Below, piece by piece: positions 36,914 to 47,155 of a stretch of 64,000 nt of DNA. Source of the DNA: Mycobacterium sp. DL. Lineage in GTDB: Bacteria > Actinomycetota > Actinomycetes > Mycobacteriales > Mycobacteriaceae. Location of the stretch: the NCBI RefSeq assembly GCF_039729195.1, contig NZ_CP155796.1, forward strand, positions 6,166,703 to 6,230,702. Direction: 5' to 3'. A model generated the notes under the pieces. That model had not been told where the DNA came from, ran no database searches, and saw only the letters and a program-made list of their open reading frames with translations. How positions within the stretch are numbered: position 1 is the stretch's first letter; every line of letters begins with the position of its first letter. A program made the translations under genes and the position numbers.

Positions 36914-39796
36914 CTACAGGACGACGTTGACGAGGCGGCCCGCGACGACGATCACCTTCTTGGGCGTCCTGCCGTCGATGAACGCGACGACCTTCTCCTC
37001 CGCCAGCGCGGCAGCCTCCACGGTGGCGGTGTCAGCGTCGGCCGCCACCGTGACGCGGCCGCGGACCTTGCCGTTGACCTGTACCGGGTACTCGACGGTG
37101 TCCTCGACCAGGTACTGCTCATCGGCGACCGGGAACGGGCCGTGCGCCAGCGAGGTGCCGTGGCCCAGTCGGGTCCACAGCTCCTCGGCCAGATGCGGGG
37201 CAAGCGGGGCGACCATCAAGACGAGGGGTTCCAGCGCCGCGCGCGCGGTCACCGCCTGCTTGGTCAGATGGTTGGTGTACTCGATGAGCTTGGCGGCCGC
37301 GGTGTTGTTGCGCAGCGCGGCGTAATCGTCGGCCGTGCCGGCGATGGTGCGGTGGAGCAGTCGCAGCGTCTCCTCGTCGAGTGCGTCGTCGGTGACCCGG
37401 GCCGCGCCGGTCTCTTCGTCCACGACCAACCGCCACACCCGCTGCAGGAACCGGTGCGCGCCGACGACATCCTTGGTCGCCCACGGACGTGACGCCTCGA
37501 TCGGTCCCATCGACATCTCGTACACCCGCAGCGTGTCGGCACCGTAGTTGTCGCAGATCTCGTCGGGCGACACCGAGTTCTTGAGGCTCTTGCCGATCTT
37601 GCCGAACTCCTGATTGACCTCGATCTCGCCGTCGGGGCCGGGCCAGTAGAACGTGCCGTCCCGCTCGACGACCTCGGCCGCCGGAACGTAGGCACCGCGG
37701 GCATCGGTGTAGGCGAACGCCTGGATGTAGCCCTGGTTCACCAGCCGGCGATAGGGCTCACGCGAGCTCACGTAGCCGAGGTCGAACAGCACCTTGTGCC
37801 AGAACCGCGAGTACAGCAGGTGCAGCACCGCGTGCTCGACGCCGCCCACGTAGAGGTCCACACCGCCCGGGTCGTCGGGCCCGTGCTCGGCCGGCCGCGG
37901 GCCCATCCAGTACGCCTCGTTCTCCTTGGCGCACAACTCTTCTTCGTTGTACGGATCGGTGTAGCGCAGCTCGTACCAGGAACTGCCCGCCCACTGCGGC
38001 ATCACGTTGGTGTCGCGGGTGTAGGGCTTGAGGCCGTCGCCGAGGTCGAGTTCGACGTTGACCCAGTCGATGACCTTCCCCAGCGGGGGCGAGGGCTCGC
38101 TGTCGGCGTCGTCGGGATCGAACGACACCGGCGAATAGTCCGGTACGTCAGGCAGTTCCACGGGCAGCAGCGACTCCGGCAGCCCGTGAGCGCGGCCCGT
38201 GGCGTCGTACACCACCGGGAACGGCTCGCCCCAGTACCGCTGCCTGGCGAACAGCCAGTCACGCAGCTTGTATTCGACCCGCTCCTGTCCGCGGCCGTCG
38301 GCGATCAGCCGCTCCGTGATGGCCGCCTTGGCGGCGGGGACGTCCATGCCGTTCAGGAAACCGGAGTTGACCAGTTCCCCGTCGCCGCTGTAGGCCTCTT
38401 GCGAAACATTGCCGCCGGCAACAACTTCCACGATCGGGAGGCCGAACTCGGTGGCGAAGTCCCAGTCGCGCTGGTCGCCGCTGGGCACCGCCATGATCGC
38501 GCCCGTGCCGTAGCCGGCCAGCACATAGTCGGCGATGAACACCGGAATCTGTTGCCTATTGGCAGGATTCGTCGCATAGGCGCCGACGAACACCCCGGTC
38601 TTGGATTTGTTCTCCTGACGCTCCAGGTCGGACTTGGCGCGGATCGCCGCACGGTAGGTCGCCACCGCCTCGGCCGGCGTCGGCGCACCGAAGGTCCATC
38701 GCGCATCCACGTCGGCGGGCCACTCCTCGGCGACCAGGTCATCGACCAGTTCGTGTTCGGGAGCCAGCACCATGTACGTCGCGCCGAACAGCGTGTCCGG
38801 GCGGGTGGTGAACACCTCGATGTCACCCGCGTCGGTACCGAACAGGACGGCGGCGCCCGTGGAACGGCCGATCCAGTTGCGCTGCATGGTCTTGACCTTC
38901 TCCGGCCAGTCCAGCACGTCGAGATCCTCGAGCAGCCGGTCGGAGTAGGCGGTGATCCGCATCATCCACTGGCGCAAGCGTTTCCGGAACACCGGAAAAT
39001 TGCCGCGCTCACTGCGGCCGTCCGCGGTGACTTCCTCGTTCGCCAGCACCGTGCCCAGCCCCGGGCACCAGTTCACCACCGAGTCGGCGAGGTAGACCAG
39101 GCGGTGGGCGTCGACCACATCCGCGCGGGCCGCGGCGTCGAGCTCCGACCACTGCCGTCCATCGCCCACGGACCGGGTCCCGGCCTCGAACTCGGCGACC
39201 AGTTCGGCGACCGGACGCGCCTTGCCCGCGGCCGTGTCGAACCATGCGTTGAAGATCTGCAGGAAGATCCACTGCGTCCACTTGTAGTAGTCCACATCGG
39301 TGGTGGAAAAGCTCCGCCGCGAATCGTGGCCGAGGCCCAACCTGCCCAGCTGTCGACGGAAGTTGACGATGTTGGCCTCGGTTCGGGTGCGCGGATGCGT
39401 GCCGGTCTGGATCGCGTACTGCTCGGCCGGCAAACCGAAAGCGTCAAACCCCAAGGCGTGCAGCACATTACGGCCGGTCATCCGGTAGTACCGCGCGTAC
39501 ACGTCGGTCGCGATGTATCCCAGCGGATGCCCGACGTGCAGTCCCTCGCCGGACGGGTACGGGAACATGTCCTGGACGAACATCTTGTCGGCAGGTACCG
39601 AAGCGCCGTCTGCGGGGGCCAGCGAGCCGACCGGGTTGGCGACGTCGAAGGTCCCCGACTGCACCCACCGCTGCTGCCACGACTGCTCGATCTCCCCCGC
39701 CAGCTGCGCGGTGTAGCGGTGCTGCGGGGTGTCTGCGGCGGCGGCCGGAGGCGCGGACGAGTGCTCGCGCGAGGACTGAGTCGGCGTTTCGGTCAC
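36914..39796 (-). CDS. leuS: Leucyl-tRNA synthetase
   Basis: A 960-residue class I synthetase. The HIGH element is [17 protein letters not shown]; the KMSKS element is [13 protein letters not shown]; the CP1 editing domain contains [20 protein letters not shown], a conserved proofreading-site motif. The C-terminal anticodon-binding domain ends [11 protein letters not shown] plus tail. It charges tRNA-Leu and hydrolyses mischarged norvaline/isoleucine. Length and motifs fit the bacterial enzyme. Single gene, divergent from the Mtc28-like antigen gene. Confidence 0.97.
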   Translation of the reverse strand: MTETPTQSSREHSSAPPAAAADTPQHRYTAQLAGEIEQSWQQRWVQSGTFDVANPVGSLAPADGASVPADKMFVQDMFPYPSGEGLHVGHPLGYIATDVYARYYRMTGRNVLHALGFDAFGLPAEQYAIQTGTHPRTRTEANIVNFRRQLGRLGLGHDSRRSFSTTDVDYYKWTQWIFLQIFNAWFDTAAGKARPVAELVAEFEAGTRSVGDGRQWSELDAAARADVVDAHRLVYLADSVVNWCPGLGTVLANEEVTADGRSERGNFPVFRKRLRQWMMRITAYSDRLLEDLDVLDWPEKVKTMQRNWIGRSTGAAVLFGTDAGDIEVFTTRPDTLFGATYMVLAPEHELVDDLVAEEWPADVDARWTFGAPTPAEAVATYRAAIRAKSDLERQENKSKTGVFVGAYATNPANRQQIPVFIADYVLAGYGTGAIMAVPSGDQRDWDFATEFGLPIVEVVAGGNVSQEAYSGDGELVNSGFLNGMDVPAAKAAITERLIADGRGQERVEYKLRDWLFARQRYWGEPFPVVYDATGRAHGLPESLLPVELPDVPDYSPVSFDPDDADSEPSPPLGKVIDWVNVELDLGDGLKPYTRDTNVMPQWAGSSWYELRYTDPYNEEELCAKENEAYWMGPRPAEHGPDDPGGVDLYVGGVEHAVLHLLYSRFWHKVLFDLGYVSSREPYRRLVNQGYIQAFAYTDARGAYVPAAEVVERDGTFYWPGPDGEIEVNQEFGKIGKSLKNSVSPDEICDNYGADTLRVYEMSMGPIEASRPWATKDVVGAHRFLQRVWRLVVDEETGAARVTDDALDEETLRLLHRTIAGTADDYAALRNNTAAAKLIEYTNHLTKQAVTARAALEPLVLMVAPLAPHLAEELWTRLGHGTSLAHGPFPVADEQYLVEDTVEYPVQVNGKVRGRVTVAADADTATVEAAALAEEKVVAFIDGRTPKKVIVVAGRLVNVVL

Positions 39797-39994
39797 GCCA
39801 CCAGGGTATAAGCCCGCCGATCGCCGATTTCCCGGCGTCGGGTTGGTCTCGGTTCCGTTGCGGATGCATCAGGGGTTGGTTCCAGGTCGATCCCGGACCT
39901 GGTAACCGGGTCGCCGCCGTGGATACATTCGTCGCCTGACACGGGACCGACCATCCCGGAACGTCGGGGAGAGTGACTCGGAGGACAGCAGTAC

Positions 39995-40957
39995 ATGAGC
40001 GAAATCGCCCGCCAGTGGCGGGTTCTGGCAGTCGGCATCGGTGCCACGGCAACCGGTGCGGCCTGCGTTCTGGGCTTCGCGGGCACCACCGCGTCGGCCC
40101 AGCCGATCCTGCCGCAACCGCCGCAGCCCGCCCCGGCGACGGTCACCCAGACCGTCACGGTGGCCCCCAATGCCGCGCCCGTCGCCGTCGGTCAACCGGG
40201 TGTGACATCGGCCACCGGCCCCGCAGCGGTCCCGGCGGGCGTCGCCGCGGGTGTTCCCGCCGGCGTGCCGATGCCGGCGGCCACCCCCCCACCGGCACCC
40301 ACGATCACCCCGGCGACGTCGGGCACGTTGACCGACTACTTCGCCTCCAAGGGCGTTGCGCTCGAACCTCAGACCAGCCGCGACTTCCGGGCGCTCAACA
40401 TCGTGCTGCCGATGCCTCGGGGCTGGGCACACATCCCCGACCCGAACGTTCCCGACGCGTTCGCGGTGATCGCCGACCGGGTCGGCGGTAACGGGCTCTA
40501 CTCGTCGAACGCCCAGGTGGTGGTCTACAAGCTGGTCGGTCAGTTCGACCCGAACGAAGCCATCAGTCACGGGTTCATCGACAGCCAGCAGTTGCCGGCC
40601 TGGCGGTCCACCGACGCGTCCCTCGCCCCGCACGGCGGGATGCCGTCCTCGCTGATCGAGGGCACCTACCGCGAAGGGTCCATGACGCTGAACACGTCGC
40701 GGCGCCACGTGATCGCTGCCTCCGGACCCGACCAGTACCTCGTGTCGCTGGCGGTGACCACCAGCGTCGACCAGGTGCTGCCCGCCGCCGCCGCCACCGA
40801 CGCGATCGTCAACGGCTTCAAGGTCAGCCCCCCCTCGGCTGCCCCGGCCGCGCCGGTTCCGCCGCCCGGCGTGGCCCCGCCCGGACCCCCTGCACCCGCA
40901 GCTCCCGCCGTCGCACCGGTGGCCCCGCCACCTCAGCCGCTGGGACTGCAGGGATAA
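39995..40957 (+). CDS. Secreted proline-rich Mtc28-like antigen (Rv0040c-like, LpqN/LpqT family)
   Basis: A 320-residue exported protein. The signal peptide is VLAVGIGATATGAACVLGFA with cleavage near TASAQP; then a Pro/Ala-rich linker (about 36-105), an LpqN/LpqT-like domain (TLTDYFASKGVALEPQTSRD, LPMPRGWAHIPDPN, GNGLYSSNAQVVVYKLVGQF), and a Pro-rich tail. It corresponds to the M. tuberculosis 28-kDa antigen Mtc28. The function is not established; related lipoproteins interact with the envelope or host factors. A perfect 12-bp hairpin follows its stop. Confidence 0.88.
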   Translation: MSEIARQWRVLAVGIGATATGAACVLGFAGTTASAQPILPQPPQPAPATVTQTVTVAPNAAPVAVGQPGVTSATGPAAVPAGVAAGVPAGVPMPAATPPPAPTITPATSGTLTDYFASKGVALEPQTSRDFRALNIVLPMPRGWAHIPDPNVPDAFAVIADRVGGNGLYSSNAQVVVYKLVGQFDPNEAISHGFIDSQQLPAWRSTDASLAPHGGMPSSLIEGTYREGSMTLNTSRRHVIAASGPDQYLVSLAVTTSVDQVLPAAAATDAIVNGFKVSPPSAAPAAPVPPPGVAPPGPPAPAAPAVAPVAPPPQPLGLQG

Positions 40958-40963
40958 GACGCC

Positions 40964-40995
40964 GTCCCCCGGGCGAAGCCTGGCGCCCGGGGGAC
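40964..40995 (+). terminator. Terminator hairpin after the Mtc28-like gene
   Basis: Arms GTCCCCCGGGCG (40964-40975) and CGCCCGGGGGAC (40984-40995) are perfectly complementary with an eight-base loop, seven bases after the TAA. No T tract follows. Confidence 0.75.
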
Positions 40996-41025
40996 GACCC
41001 AATTCGCACACCGTATTCTGGGCGC

Positions 41026-41391
41026 ATGCTGGTCGCCGCGGTGTTGTGTCTGTGCGCGGCCGTCGTGACCGGTGCCCAGGCGGTGTGGTCGCTGACGCGG
41101 CCGCCGTCAGCCGACTACGTCCGCCAGGTGTTGCGCGCAGTGGCGCCGACCCAACTGGCTGCCGCGGTCATGCTCGCCGCGGGAGCCGTGGTCGCGCTGT
41201 CGGCCGGCCCGCCGATCTCCACGGTGGCGCTCGTGGTGTGCATCGTCGGCGCCGTGGCCACCGTCGCGGCGGGGTGCTGGCAGAGCGCCAAGGCCGTGCT
41301 TCGCGACGAGCAGCTCAGGCAGCAGGACACGACCGCGGCGAGCTGCGGCGGCGGTGCCTGCGCGACATGCACGCTGTCCTGCAAGAGTTAG
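41026..41391 (+). CDS. Small membrane protein with Cys-rich tail (Rv0039c-like)
   Basis: A 121-residue protein with three hydrophobic segments (LVAAVLCLCAAVVTGAQAVW, LAAAVMLAAGAVVALSA, VALVVCIVGAVATVAAG) and a cytoplasmic or external tail ending [15 protein letters not shown], four Cys in 13 residues that could bind a metal or form disulphides. It corresponds by position to Rv0039c. Its stop overlaps the stop of the convergent YqgE gene by four bases. Function unknown. Confidence 0.78.
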   Translation: MLVAAVLCLCAAVVTGAQAVWSLTRPPSADYVRQVLRAVAPTQLAAAVMLAAGAVVALSAGPPISTVALVVCIVGAVATVAAGCWQSAKAVLRDEQLRQQDTTAASCGGGACATCTLSCKS

Positions 41392-42002
41392 TTGCGGCTG
41401 ATGTCGATCGGGTGTGTGGCCAACAGCGACAACGGCATCGGCTGGCGCCGTAGCACCTTGGACCACAGATCGATGCGCGGTTCGCTGAGTACATCGGTGG
41501 GCAAAGCGGACAGCACGATCCAGTCGTCGCGCTCGATCTCGCCCTCGAGCTGACCGATCGTCCACCCCGAATAGCCCGCAAAGATTCGCACGCCTTCGAT
41601 CATCGGCGCGATCGTGTCGGGATCTCCGTCGAGGTCCACCATCACGATGCGGCCCTGCACGTGCCTCAGTCCCGGCACCCCGGCAGGATCCATCCCGGCC
41701 CGTAGCGTCGCCAGGCACAACGCGGCGTCGCGTTTGACCGGACCGCCGATGTACATCGTCTTGGGCTTGGTGGCCAGCTTCGCCCACTGCGGCAGCACGT
41801 TGTAGACCGCCGTCTCACTGGCCCGGTTCAGCACGACCCCGAGAGTGCCGCCGTCATTGTGCTCGACGACGTAGATGACGCTGCGCCGGAACGTGGGCTC
41901 CATCAGGTCGGTGTTCGCCAACAGCAGTGTGCCGGCCCGCACCCGGTGCGCCACGGGTGCGACTCCCTCTCTGAAGTCCTCCGGATCCTCTGGCTGAGCC
42001 AC
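41388..42002 (-). CDS. YqgE/AlgH-family protein (Rv0038-like)
   Basis: A 204-residue protein with family landmarks [50 protein letters not shown] and [18 protein letters not shown]. This is the UPF0301 fold, widely conserved, often near genes for redox or ribosome biogenesis, with no agreed biochemical activity. The last residues include [19 protein letters not shown], as in the family. Divergent from the MFS transporter. Confidence 0.92.
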   Translation of the reverse strand: MAQPEDPEDFREGVAPVAHRVRAGTLLLANTDLMEPTFRRSVIYVVEHNDGGTLGVVLNRASETAVYNVLPQWAKLATKPKTMYIGGPVKRDAALCLATLRAGMDPAGVPGLRHVQGRIVMVDLDGDPDTIAPMIEGVRIFAGYSGWTIGQLEGEIERDDWIVLSALPTDVLSEPRIDLWSKVLRRQPMPLSLLATHPIDISRN

Positions 42003-42125
42003 CCGACCATCATGTCATCACCGTTGCTCGATGGTGGCGAACAAGCGCCGCCTCCGTCGATATTTGTAGTGTGGTCGGGTTCCAGACAGACTCGCAGCTC
42101 CACCCGTCAACAGGACGTGAACCCC

Positions 42126-43409
42126 GTGGCCGACGCCCGCGCACCGCTTGCCCTGTGGCGCTCGGTGCGAGCCCTACCCGAGTTCTGGCGGCTGCTGGAG
42201 CTGCGGGCGGTGAGCCAGTTCGGTGATGGGCTCTTCCAGGCCGGTCTGGCGGGGGCGATCCTGTTCAATCCGCAACGCGCCGCCGACCCGTGGGCGATCG
42301 CCGGAGCATTCGCGGTGCTCTTCCTGCCCTACTCGCTTCTCGGTCCGTTCGCCGGAGCGCTCCTCGACCGCTGGGACCGGCGGGTGGTGCTGATCGGTGC
42401 GAACTGCGGTCGGCTCGTGCTCGTGATCGGGGTCGGCGCACTGCTGGCCGCCGGCGTGGGCGATCTACCAATCCTGTTGGGCGCGTTGATCGTCAACGGC
42501 TTCACCCGGTTCGTCTCCTCGGGACTGTCTGCCGCGTTACCGCATGTGGTTCCGCGCGGGCAGGTGGTCGCGATGAACTCGGTCGCGACGGCCACCGGCG
42601 CGGCGGCCGCGTTCCTGGGCGCCAATTTCATGCTGCTGCCGCGCTGGCTGTTCGGGGCGGACGACTCCGGTGCTGCGGCAATCATTTTCATCGCCACCGC
42701 ACCGGTGGCGTTGGCGCTGTTGCTGTCGTTCCGGTTCCCGCCTCGCATGCTGGGCCCCGACGACAGTGCGCGTGCGGTGCAGGGGTCGGTCGCGTACGCG
42801 GTGGCCACCGGTTGGCTGCACGGCGCGCGCACGGTGTTGGCGGTCCCGACCGTCACCGCCACGCTCGCCGGGCTGTCCGCACACCGCATGGTGTTCGGGC
42901 TCAACACACTGCTGGTGCTGGTGATCGTCCGCGAGAGCGGCACCACGGCGGTTGCCGGGCTTGGTACAGCAGTACTGTTCGTTGCCGCCACCGGCAGCGG
43001 CTCGTTCCTCGCCACGCTGATGACGCCCGCGGCGATCAAGAGATGGGGCCGCTACACCGCGCCCAACGGGGCGCTGGCGTTTGCGGCCGTGGTTCAACTG
43101 TTCGGTGCGACGCTGCTGCTGCCGGTGATGGTCGCCTGCGGATTCCTCTTGGGCGTGGCCGGCCAGGTGGTCAAGCTGTGTGCCGATGCTGCGATGCAGG
43201 TCGACGTCGACGACGCGCTGCGTGGGCACGTCTTCACGGTCCAGGATTCGCTGTTCTGGATGACGTTCATCACCGCGATCGCGGCGGGTGCGGCGGTGAT
43301 CCCGCCGGATGGGCACGCGCCGGCGCTCGCAGTCGCCGGGACGGGCATCTATCTGGTGGGGCTGGGGGTGCATGCGACATTGGGGCACCGCGTGCGGAGG
43401 CGGCGATGA
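42126..43409 (+). CDS. MFS transporter (Rv0037c-like)
   Basis: About 427 residues with 12 predicted membrane helices. The first loop has [15 protein letters not shown] and the 2-3 loop [20 protein letters not shown], an MFS motif A variant. The N-terminal cytoplasmic part is short. Start GTG 42126 is chosen with AGGAC ten bases upstream; GTG 42117 is an alternative. The substrate is unknown; the family includes exporters of small hydrophobic compounds. It precedes the DinB-like gene on the same strand. Confidence 0.85.
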   Translation: MADARAPLALWRSVRALPEFWRLLELRAVSQFGDGLFQAGLAGAILFNPQRAADPWAIAGAFAVLFLPYSLLGPFAGALLDRWDRRVVLIGANCGRLVLVIGVGALLAAGVGDLPILLGALIVNGFTRFVSSGLSAALPHVVPRGQVVAMNSVATATGAAAAFLGANFMLLPRWLFGADDSGAAAIIFIATAPVALALLLSFRFPPRMLGPDDSARAVQGSVAYAVATGWLHGARTVLAVPTVTATLAGLSAHRMVFGLNTLLVLVIVRESGTTAVAGLGTAVLFVAATGSGSFLATLMTPAAIKRWGRYTAPNGALAFAAVVQLFGATLLLPVMVACGFLLGVAGQVVKLCADAAMQVDVDDALRGHVFTVQDSLFWMTFITAIAAGAAVIPPDGHAPALAVAGTGIYLVGLGVHATLGHRVRRRR

Positions 43410-43470
43410 GCGCGCGCGCGAAGAGCAGACGGAGGCGATGAACGCGCGTGCCGCGGATACAGTGTCCGGC

Positions 43471-44247
43471 ATGGCCGGAGCAGCCCCCATGGTCGCCGAT
43501 CTGCGCGCCGAGAGCGATGATCTCGATGCGCTCGTCGGTGATCTGTCAGCCGAGCACTGGGCGACCGACACCCCCGCCGCGGGCTGGACGATCGCCCACC
43601 AGATCGCTCACCTGCTGTGGACCGATCAGGTCGCGCTGACCTCCGTCACCGACGAGGCCGGGTTCGCCGAGATCCTCGGCCGAGCGGCGGACAACCCGAC
43701 CGGCTTCGTCGACGCCGGCGCCGAGGAGCTCGCCGCGCTGCCGCCGGTGCAGCTGCTGGCCGAGTGGCGCACGACGCGGGCCGCGCTGCACGACGAACTG
43801 CTGACCGTGGCCGACGGCCGCAAGCTGCCGTGGTTCGGGCCGCCGATGAGCGCGCCGTCGATGGCCACCGCGCGGCTGATGGAGACGTGGGCGCACGGCC
43901 TCGATGTCGCCGACGCGCTCGGGGTGACCCGCACCCCGACCGCGCGGTTGCGCTCGATCGCCCACATCGGCGTCCGCACCCGTGACTATGCCTATGTGGT
44001 GCACGGGCTGACCCCGCCGACGGAGACGTTCCACGTGAAACTGTCCGCGCCGGACGGCTCAGCGTGGGCGTGGGGACCCGAGGACGCCACCCAACAGGTC
44101 AGCGGGTCGGCCGAGCACTTCTGCATGCTGGTCACGCAGCGCCGGCCCCGGTCGACGTTGGACGTCGTCGCGGTCGGCCCGGACGCCGAGCACTGGCTGA
44201 CGATCGCCCAGGCATTCGCGGGCCCACCCGGTCCCGGCCGCGACTGA
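43471..44247 (+). CDS. Maleylpyruvate isomerase-like DinB-family protein (TIGR03084 type, Rv0036c-like)
   Basis: About 258 residues from ATG 43471, the family length; ATG 43438 is an alternative with GGAGG only two bases away. The four-helix DinB domain contains [19 protein letters not shown] (His-x3-His metal ligands) and [14 protein letters not shown] (third His), a trinuclear His site as in mycothiol-dependent maleylpyruvate isomerase. A C-terminal SCP-like domain follows. The substrate is unknown, but thiol-linked isomerase or transferase chemistry is typical. It is the last gene of this block before pcnA. Confidence 0.85.
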   Translation: MAGAAPMVADLRAESDDLDALVGDLSAEHWATDTPAAGWTIAHQIAHLLWTDQVALTSVTDEAGFAEILGRAADNPTGFVDAGAEELAALPPVQLLAEWRTTRAALHDELLTVADGRKLPWFGPPMSAPSMATARLMETWAHGLDVADALGVTRTPTARLRSIAHIGVRTRDYAYVVHGLTPPTETFHVKLSAPDGSAWAWGPEDATQQVSGSAEHFCMLVTQRRPRSTLDVVAVGPDAEHWLTIAQAFAGPPGPGRD

Positions 44248-44334
44248 CACTTCGGTCGCCCTCGGCCGTAGTGAAGGCGCGTTGTTGCACAGCATTTGCG
44301 GCGCGTCGACGTACAGACGCGCGCCCTCGCGGGG

Positions 44335-44820
44335 CTACTGGAGCTGACCGGCGCTGTCGGCAAGGCCGTCTCCATCATCGTCGGCGAGCCGGACATCCCA
44401 GCGACCGTCACCGTCGGTGTCCACCCAGGCCGCCCCGGTGCCGAAGGCCCGATCGGCCAGACCGTTGCCGTCCGCGTCCACCAACCACTCCGCAATCGCA
44501 CCGTCGCCGTCGAGGTCGACCGGCACCGCAGGCCCGGCACCCGGATGCTCGACCCCGTCGAGTCCGAACCAGCGCAGTCCCCCGCCCCGGTCCGCGCTGA
44601 CCGCCCAGGTTCCCGTGCCGTCGTCGCTGACATAGGTCTCGGCTACGTCATCGTCGTCGCCGTCGAGCAAGGCGTGATCGGCGATGCCGTCGCCGTCGAG
44701 GTCGAACAGCACGTCGTCGGTCAGCCCGTCACCGTCGACATCCACGCCGTCGACGTGCGGACCGCCGTCGATCGTCCACATGGTCGCCGAGCCGTCGGGA
44801 TCCCCCAGGCAGTACTCCAC
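44335..44820 (-). CDS. Small Asp-rich calcium-binding-type protein (DxDGDG repeats)
   Basis: A 161-residue protein dominated by dockerin/EF-loop-like repeats: DVDGDGLTDD, DLDGDGIADH, DLDGDGAIAE, DADGNGLAD, DTDGDGRWD and DDDGDGLADS. Such loops bind Ca. No clear signal peptide is seen, so location is uncertain. GTG 44820 is six bases behind the pcnA stop, so it is co-transcribed with pcnA; I believe Rv3906c is its counterpart. A link to tRNA maturation is not obvious. Confidence 0.78.
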   Translation of the reverse strand: MEYCLGDPDGSATMWTIDGGPHVDGVDVDGDGLTDDVLFDLDGDGIADHALLDGDDDDVAETYVSDDGTGTWAVSADRGGGLRWFGLDGVEHPGAGPAVPVDLDGDGAIAEWLVDADGNGLADRAFGTGAAWVDTDGDGRWDVRLADDDGDGLADSAGQLQ

Positions 44821-44826
44821 ACACGA

Positions 44827-46284
44827 TCAGACGCGCGGGGAGCCGTTCTCGTTCCACCATTTCAGCAATTCCTCGACGGCCTCGTCATGGCTCAGCGGGC
44901 CGCGATCCAACCGCAGCTCCTTGAGGTGGTTCCAGGCCTTGCCCACCATCGGACCACCCGGGATGTCGAGAATCCGCATGATCTCGTTGCCGTCGAGATC
45001 CGGGCGGACCCGGGCGAGATCCTCCTTGGCCGCGAGCTCGTCGATGCGGTGCTCGAGGTCGTCGTAGTTCGCCTGCAGCCGCGCCGCGCGCCGCTTGTTG
45101 CGGGTCGTGCAGTCGGCGCGGACCAGCTTGTGCAGCCGGTCCACCAGCGGCCCGGCGTCTGTGACGTAACGCCGCACCGCGGAGTCGGTCCACCGGCCAT
45201 CGCCGTAGCCGTGGAAACGCAGATGCAGATACACCAGCTGCGATACGTCCTCGACCATCTGCTTGGAGTACTTCAGCGCGCGCATCCGCTTGCGGGTCAT
45301 CTTCGCCCCGACCACCTCATGGTGGTGGAAGCTGACCCCGCCGTCGGGTTCGTGCCTGCGCGTCGCGGGCTTGCCGATGTCGTGCAGCAGAGCGGCCCAG
45401 CGCAGCACCAGGTCAGGGTCCCCGGCTTCCAAATCGATGGCCTGCCGCAGCACCGTCAGGGAATGCTGGTAGACGTCCTTGTGCTGGTGATGCTCGTCGA
45501 TCGCCATCCGCATCGCGCCGACCTCGGGGAGCACCACCTCCCCCAGACCCGTCTGCACCATCAGGTCCACCCCGGCGACCGGATCAGCGCCGAGCAGCAG
45601 CTTGTCCAGTTCGGCGGCGACGCGTTCGGCGGTGATCCTGCCCAGTTGGGGCGCCATCTCCTCCAGCGCCCGCCGGACGCGCGGCGCCACGGTGAATCCC
45701 AGCTGGGAGACGAACCTGGCCGCGCGCAGCATCCGCAGCGGATCGTCGCCGAATGACACCTCCGGCGCCGACGGCGTGTCCAGCAGACCGGCACCCAACG
45801 CGGTCAGCCCGCCGAGCGGATCCAGGAACGCACCGAGGCCCGCGGGCGCCCCGGGGTCGATCCGCACCGCCATGGCGTTGACCGTGAAATCCCGGCGCAC
45901 GAGATCGGCGGCCAGGTTGTCACCGAAGCGGACCTCGGGATTGCGGGACACCTGGTCGTAGCTGTCGGCGCGAAAGGTGGTCAGCTCCAACCGCTCTGCG
46001 CCTTTGCCGACACCGATCGTGCCGAACTCGATGCCGGTGTCCCACAGCGCGTCCGCCCACCCGCGCAGAATCTTCTGCATCTGCTCCGGACGGGCATCGG
46101 TGGTGAAGTCGAGGTCGGTGCCCAGCCGGCCCAGGATCGCGTCCCGGACGCTGCCGCCGACGAGGTACAACTCGTGGCCGTGATCCGCGAACAGCCCGCC
46201 CAGTTCTCGCAGCACCTCGCCGTGCTGCTGCAGCGATACCTGCGCAGCGGCCAGCAGTTCGGCGTCGGACGTGGGGTCGGGCAC
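44827..46284 (-). CDS. pcnA: CCA tRNA nucleotidyltransferase
   Basis: A 485-residue class II enzyme that adds or repairs the 3' CCA of tRNAs. Motifs: [26 protein letters not shown] (metal-binding DxD), [13 protein letters not shown] and the neck region [11 protein letters not shown], then an HD domain ([12 protein letters not shown]) and a C-terminal domain. The presence of the HD domain suggests phosphohydrolase activity as in other bacterial homologues. GTG 46284 is the probable start, and mutT4 diverges from 46370. Corresponds to Rv3907c. Confidence 0.95.
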   Translation of the reverse strand: MPDPTSDAELLAAAQVSLQQHGEVLRELGGLFADHGHELYLVGGSVRDAILGRLGTDLDFTTDARPEQMQKILRGWADALWDTGIEFGTIGVGKGAERLELTTFRADSYDQVSRNPEVRFGDNLAADLVRRDFTVNAMAVRIDPGAPAGLGAFLDPLGGLTALGAGLLDTPSAPEVSFGDDPLRMLRAARFVSQLGFTVAPRVRRALEEMAPQLGRITAERVAAELDKLLLGADPVAGVDLMVQTGLGEVVLPEVGAMRMAIDEHHQHKDVYQHSLTVLRQAIDLEAGDPDLVLRWAALLHDIGKPATRRHEPDGGVSFHHHEVVGAKMTRKRMRALKYSKQMVEDVSQLVYLHLRFHGYGDGRWTDSAVRRYVTDAGPLVDRLHKLVRADCTTRNKRRAARLQANYDDLEHRIDELAAKEDLARVRPDLDGNEIMRILDIPGGPMVGKAWNHLKELRLDRGPLSHDEAVEELLKWWNENGSPRV

Positions 46285-46369
46285 GTCAGGTGAGCCTACT
46301 GGTCACAGCCGTGTCACCGTCCGGCGAGTGCGGCGAGGCCTGCTGTTCACGCCAACTACTATCGCTTGG

Positions 46370-47155
46370 GTGTCGGACGGCGAACAGCCCAAACCGCGAC
46401 GGCGCCGGGGGCGGCGTCGCGGCCGACGCGCTGCAGGCCCGCCCGAGGCGGGAGCCGAGCAGTCCGGCGGACACCGCCAGCGCAGTCCGTCGAACGTCGG
46501 GAGTGACCAGTCCGTCGCAGCACCCAAACCGCAGAAGGCGCGTCCCCGACGTCCGCCCGACCGGCTCCGCACCGTGCACGAGACGTCCGCGGGTGGCCTG
46601 GTGATCGATGGCCTCGACGGACCCAAGGACGGCCAGGTCGCGGCATTGATCGGTCGCCTCGACCGGCGCGGCCGGATGCTGTGGTCGCTGCCCAAGGGGC
46701 ACATCGAGATGGGTGAGACCGCCGAACAGACCGCGATCCGCGAAGTCGCCGAGGAGACCGGGATCCAGGGCAGCGTGCTCGCCGCGCTGGGCAGCATCGA
46801 CTACTGGTTCGTCACCGAGGGCCGGCGGGTCCACAAAACCGTCCACCACTATCTCTTGCGGTTCCTCGGCGGCGAGCTGTCCGACGAGGACGTCGAAGTC
46901 ACCGAGGTGGCCTGGGTGCCGCTGGGTGAGCTGCCGGCGCGGCTGGCCTACGCCGACGAACGGCGCCTGGCCGAGGTCGCCGACGAACTGATCGACAAGC
47001 TGCACTCCGACGGTCCCGACGCGCTGCCGCCGCTGCCGCGATCGACACCCCGGCGGCGGGGGCAGACCCACTCGCACACCCGCAACCACCGTCCTGATCC
47101 CACCGCTCAACCCCAGCCCGGCCGGCGGACGAACGGCTGCGGACAGGGACCGTGA
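46370..47155 (+). CDS. mutT4: Nudix hydrolase (MutT4-like)
   Basis: A 261-residue protein with a basic Arg-rich N-terminus ([16 protein letters not shown]), a Nudix domain with the full box [20 protein letters not shown] followed by TGI (GxxxxxExxxxxxxREUxEExGU), and a basic tail. It would hydrolyse nucleoside-diphosphate-X compounds. GTG 46370 (VSDGEQPK) is the family start; the frame extends to 46271 without support. Its stop overlaps the next start (GTGA at 47152), so the mutT4-Rv3909-mviN genes form one unit. Confidence 0.9.
   Translation: MSDGEQPKPRRRRGRRRGRRAAGPPEAGAEQSGGHRQRSPSNVGSDQSVAAPKPQKARPRRPPDRLRTVHETSAGGLVIDGLDGPKDGQVAALIGRLDRRGRMLWSLPKGHIEMGETAEQTAIREVAEETGIQGSVLAALGSIDYWFVTEGRRVHKTVHHYLLRFLGGELSDEDVEVTEVAWVPLGELPARLAYADERRLAEVADELIDKLHSDGPDALPPLPRSTPRRRGQTHSHTRNHRPDPTAQPQPGRRTNGCGQGP

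Noticed and set aside
37796..39811. 671-codon open frame antisense to leuS
   Set aside because: It mirrors leuS codon structure in GC-rich DNA and has no family motif or ribosome-binding site; leuS is certain.
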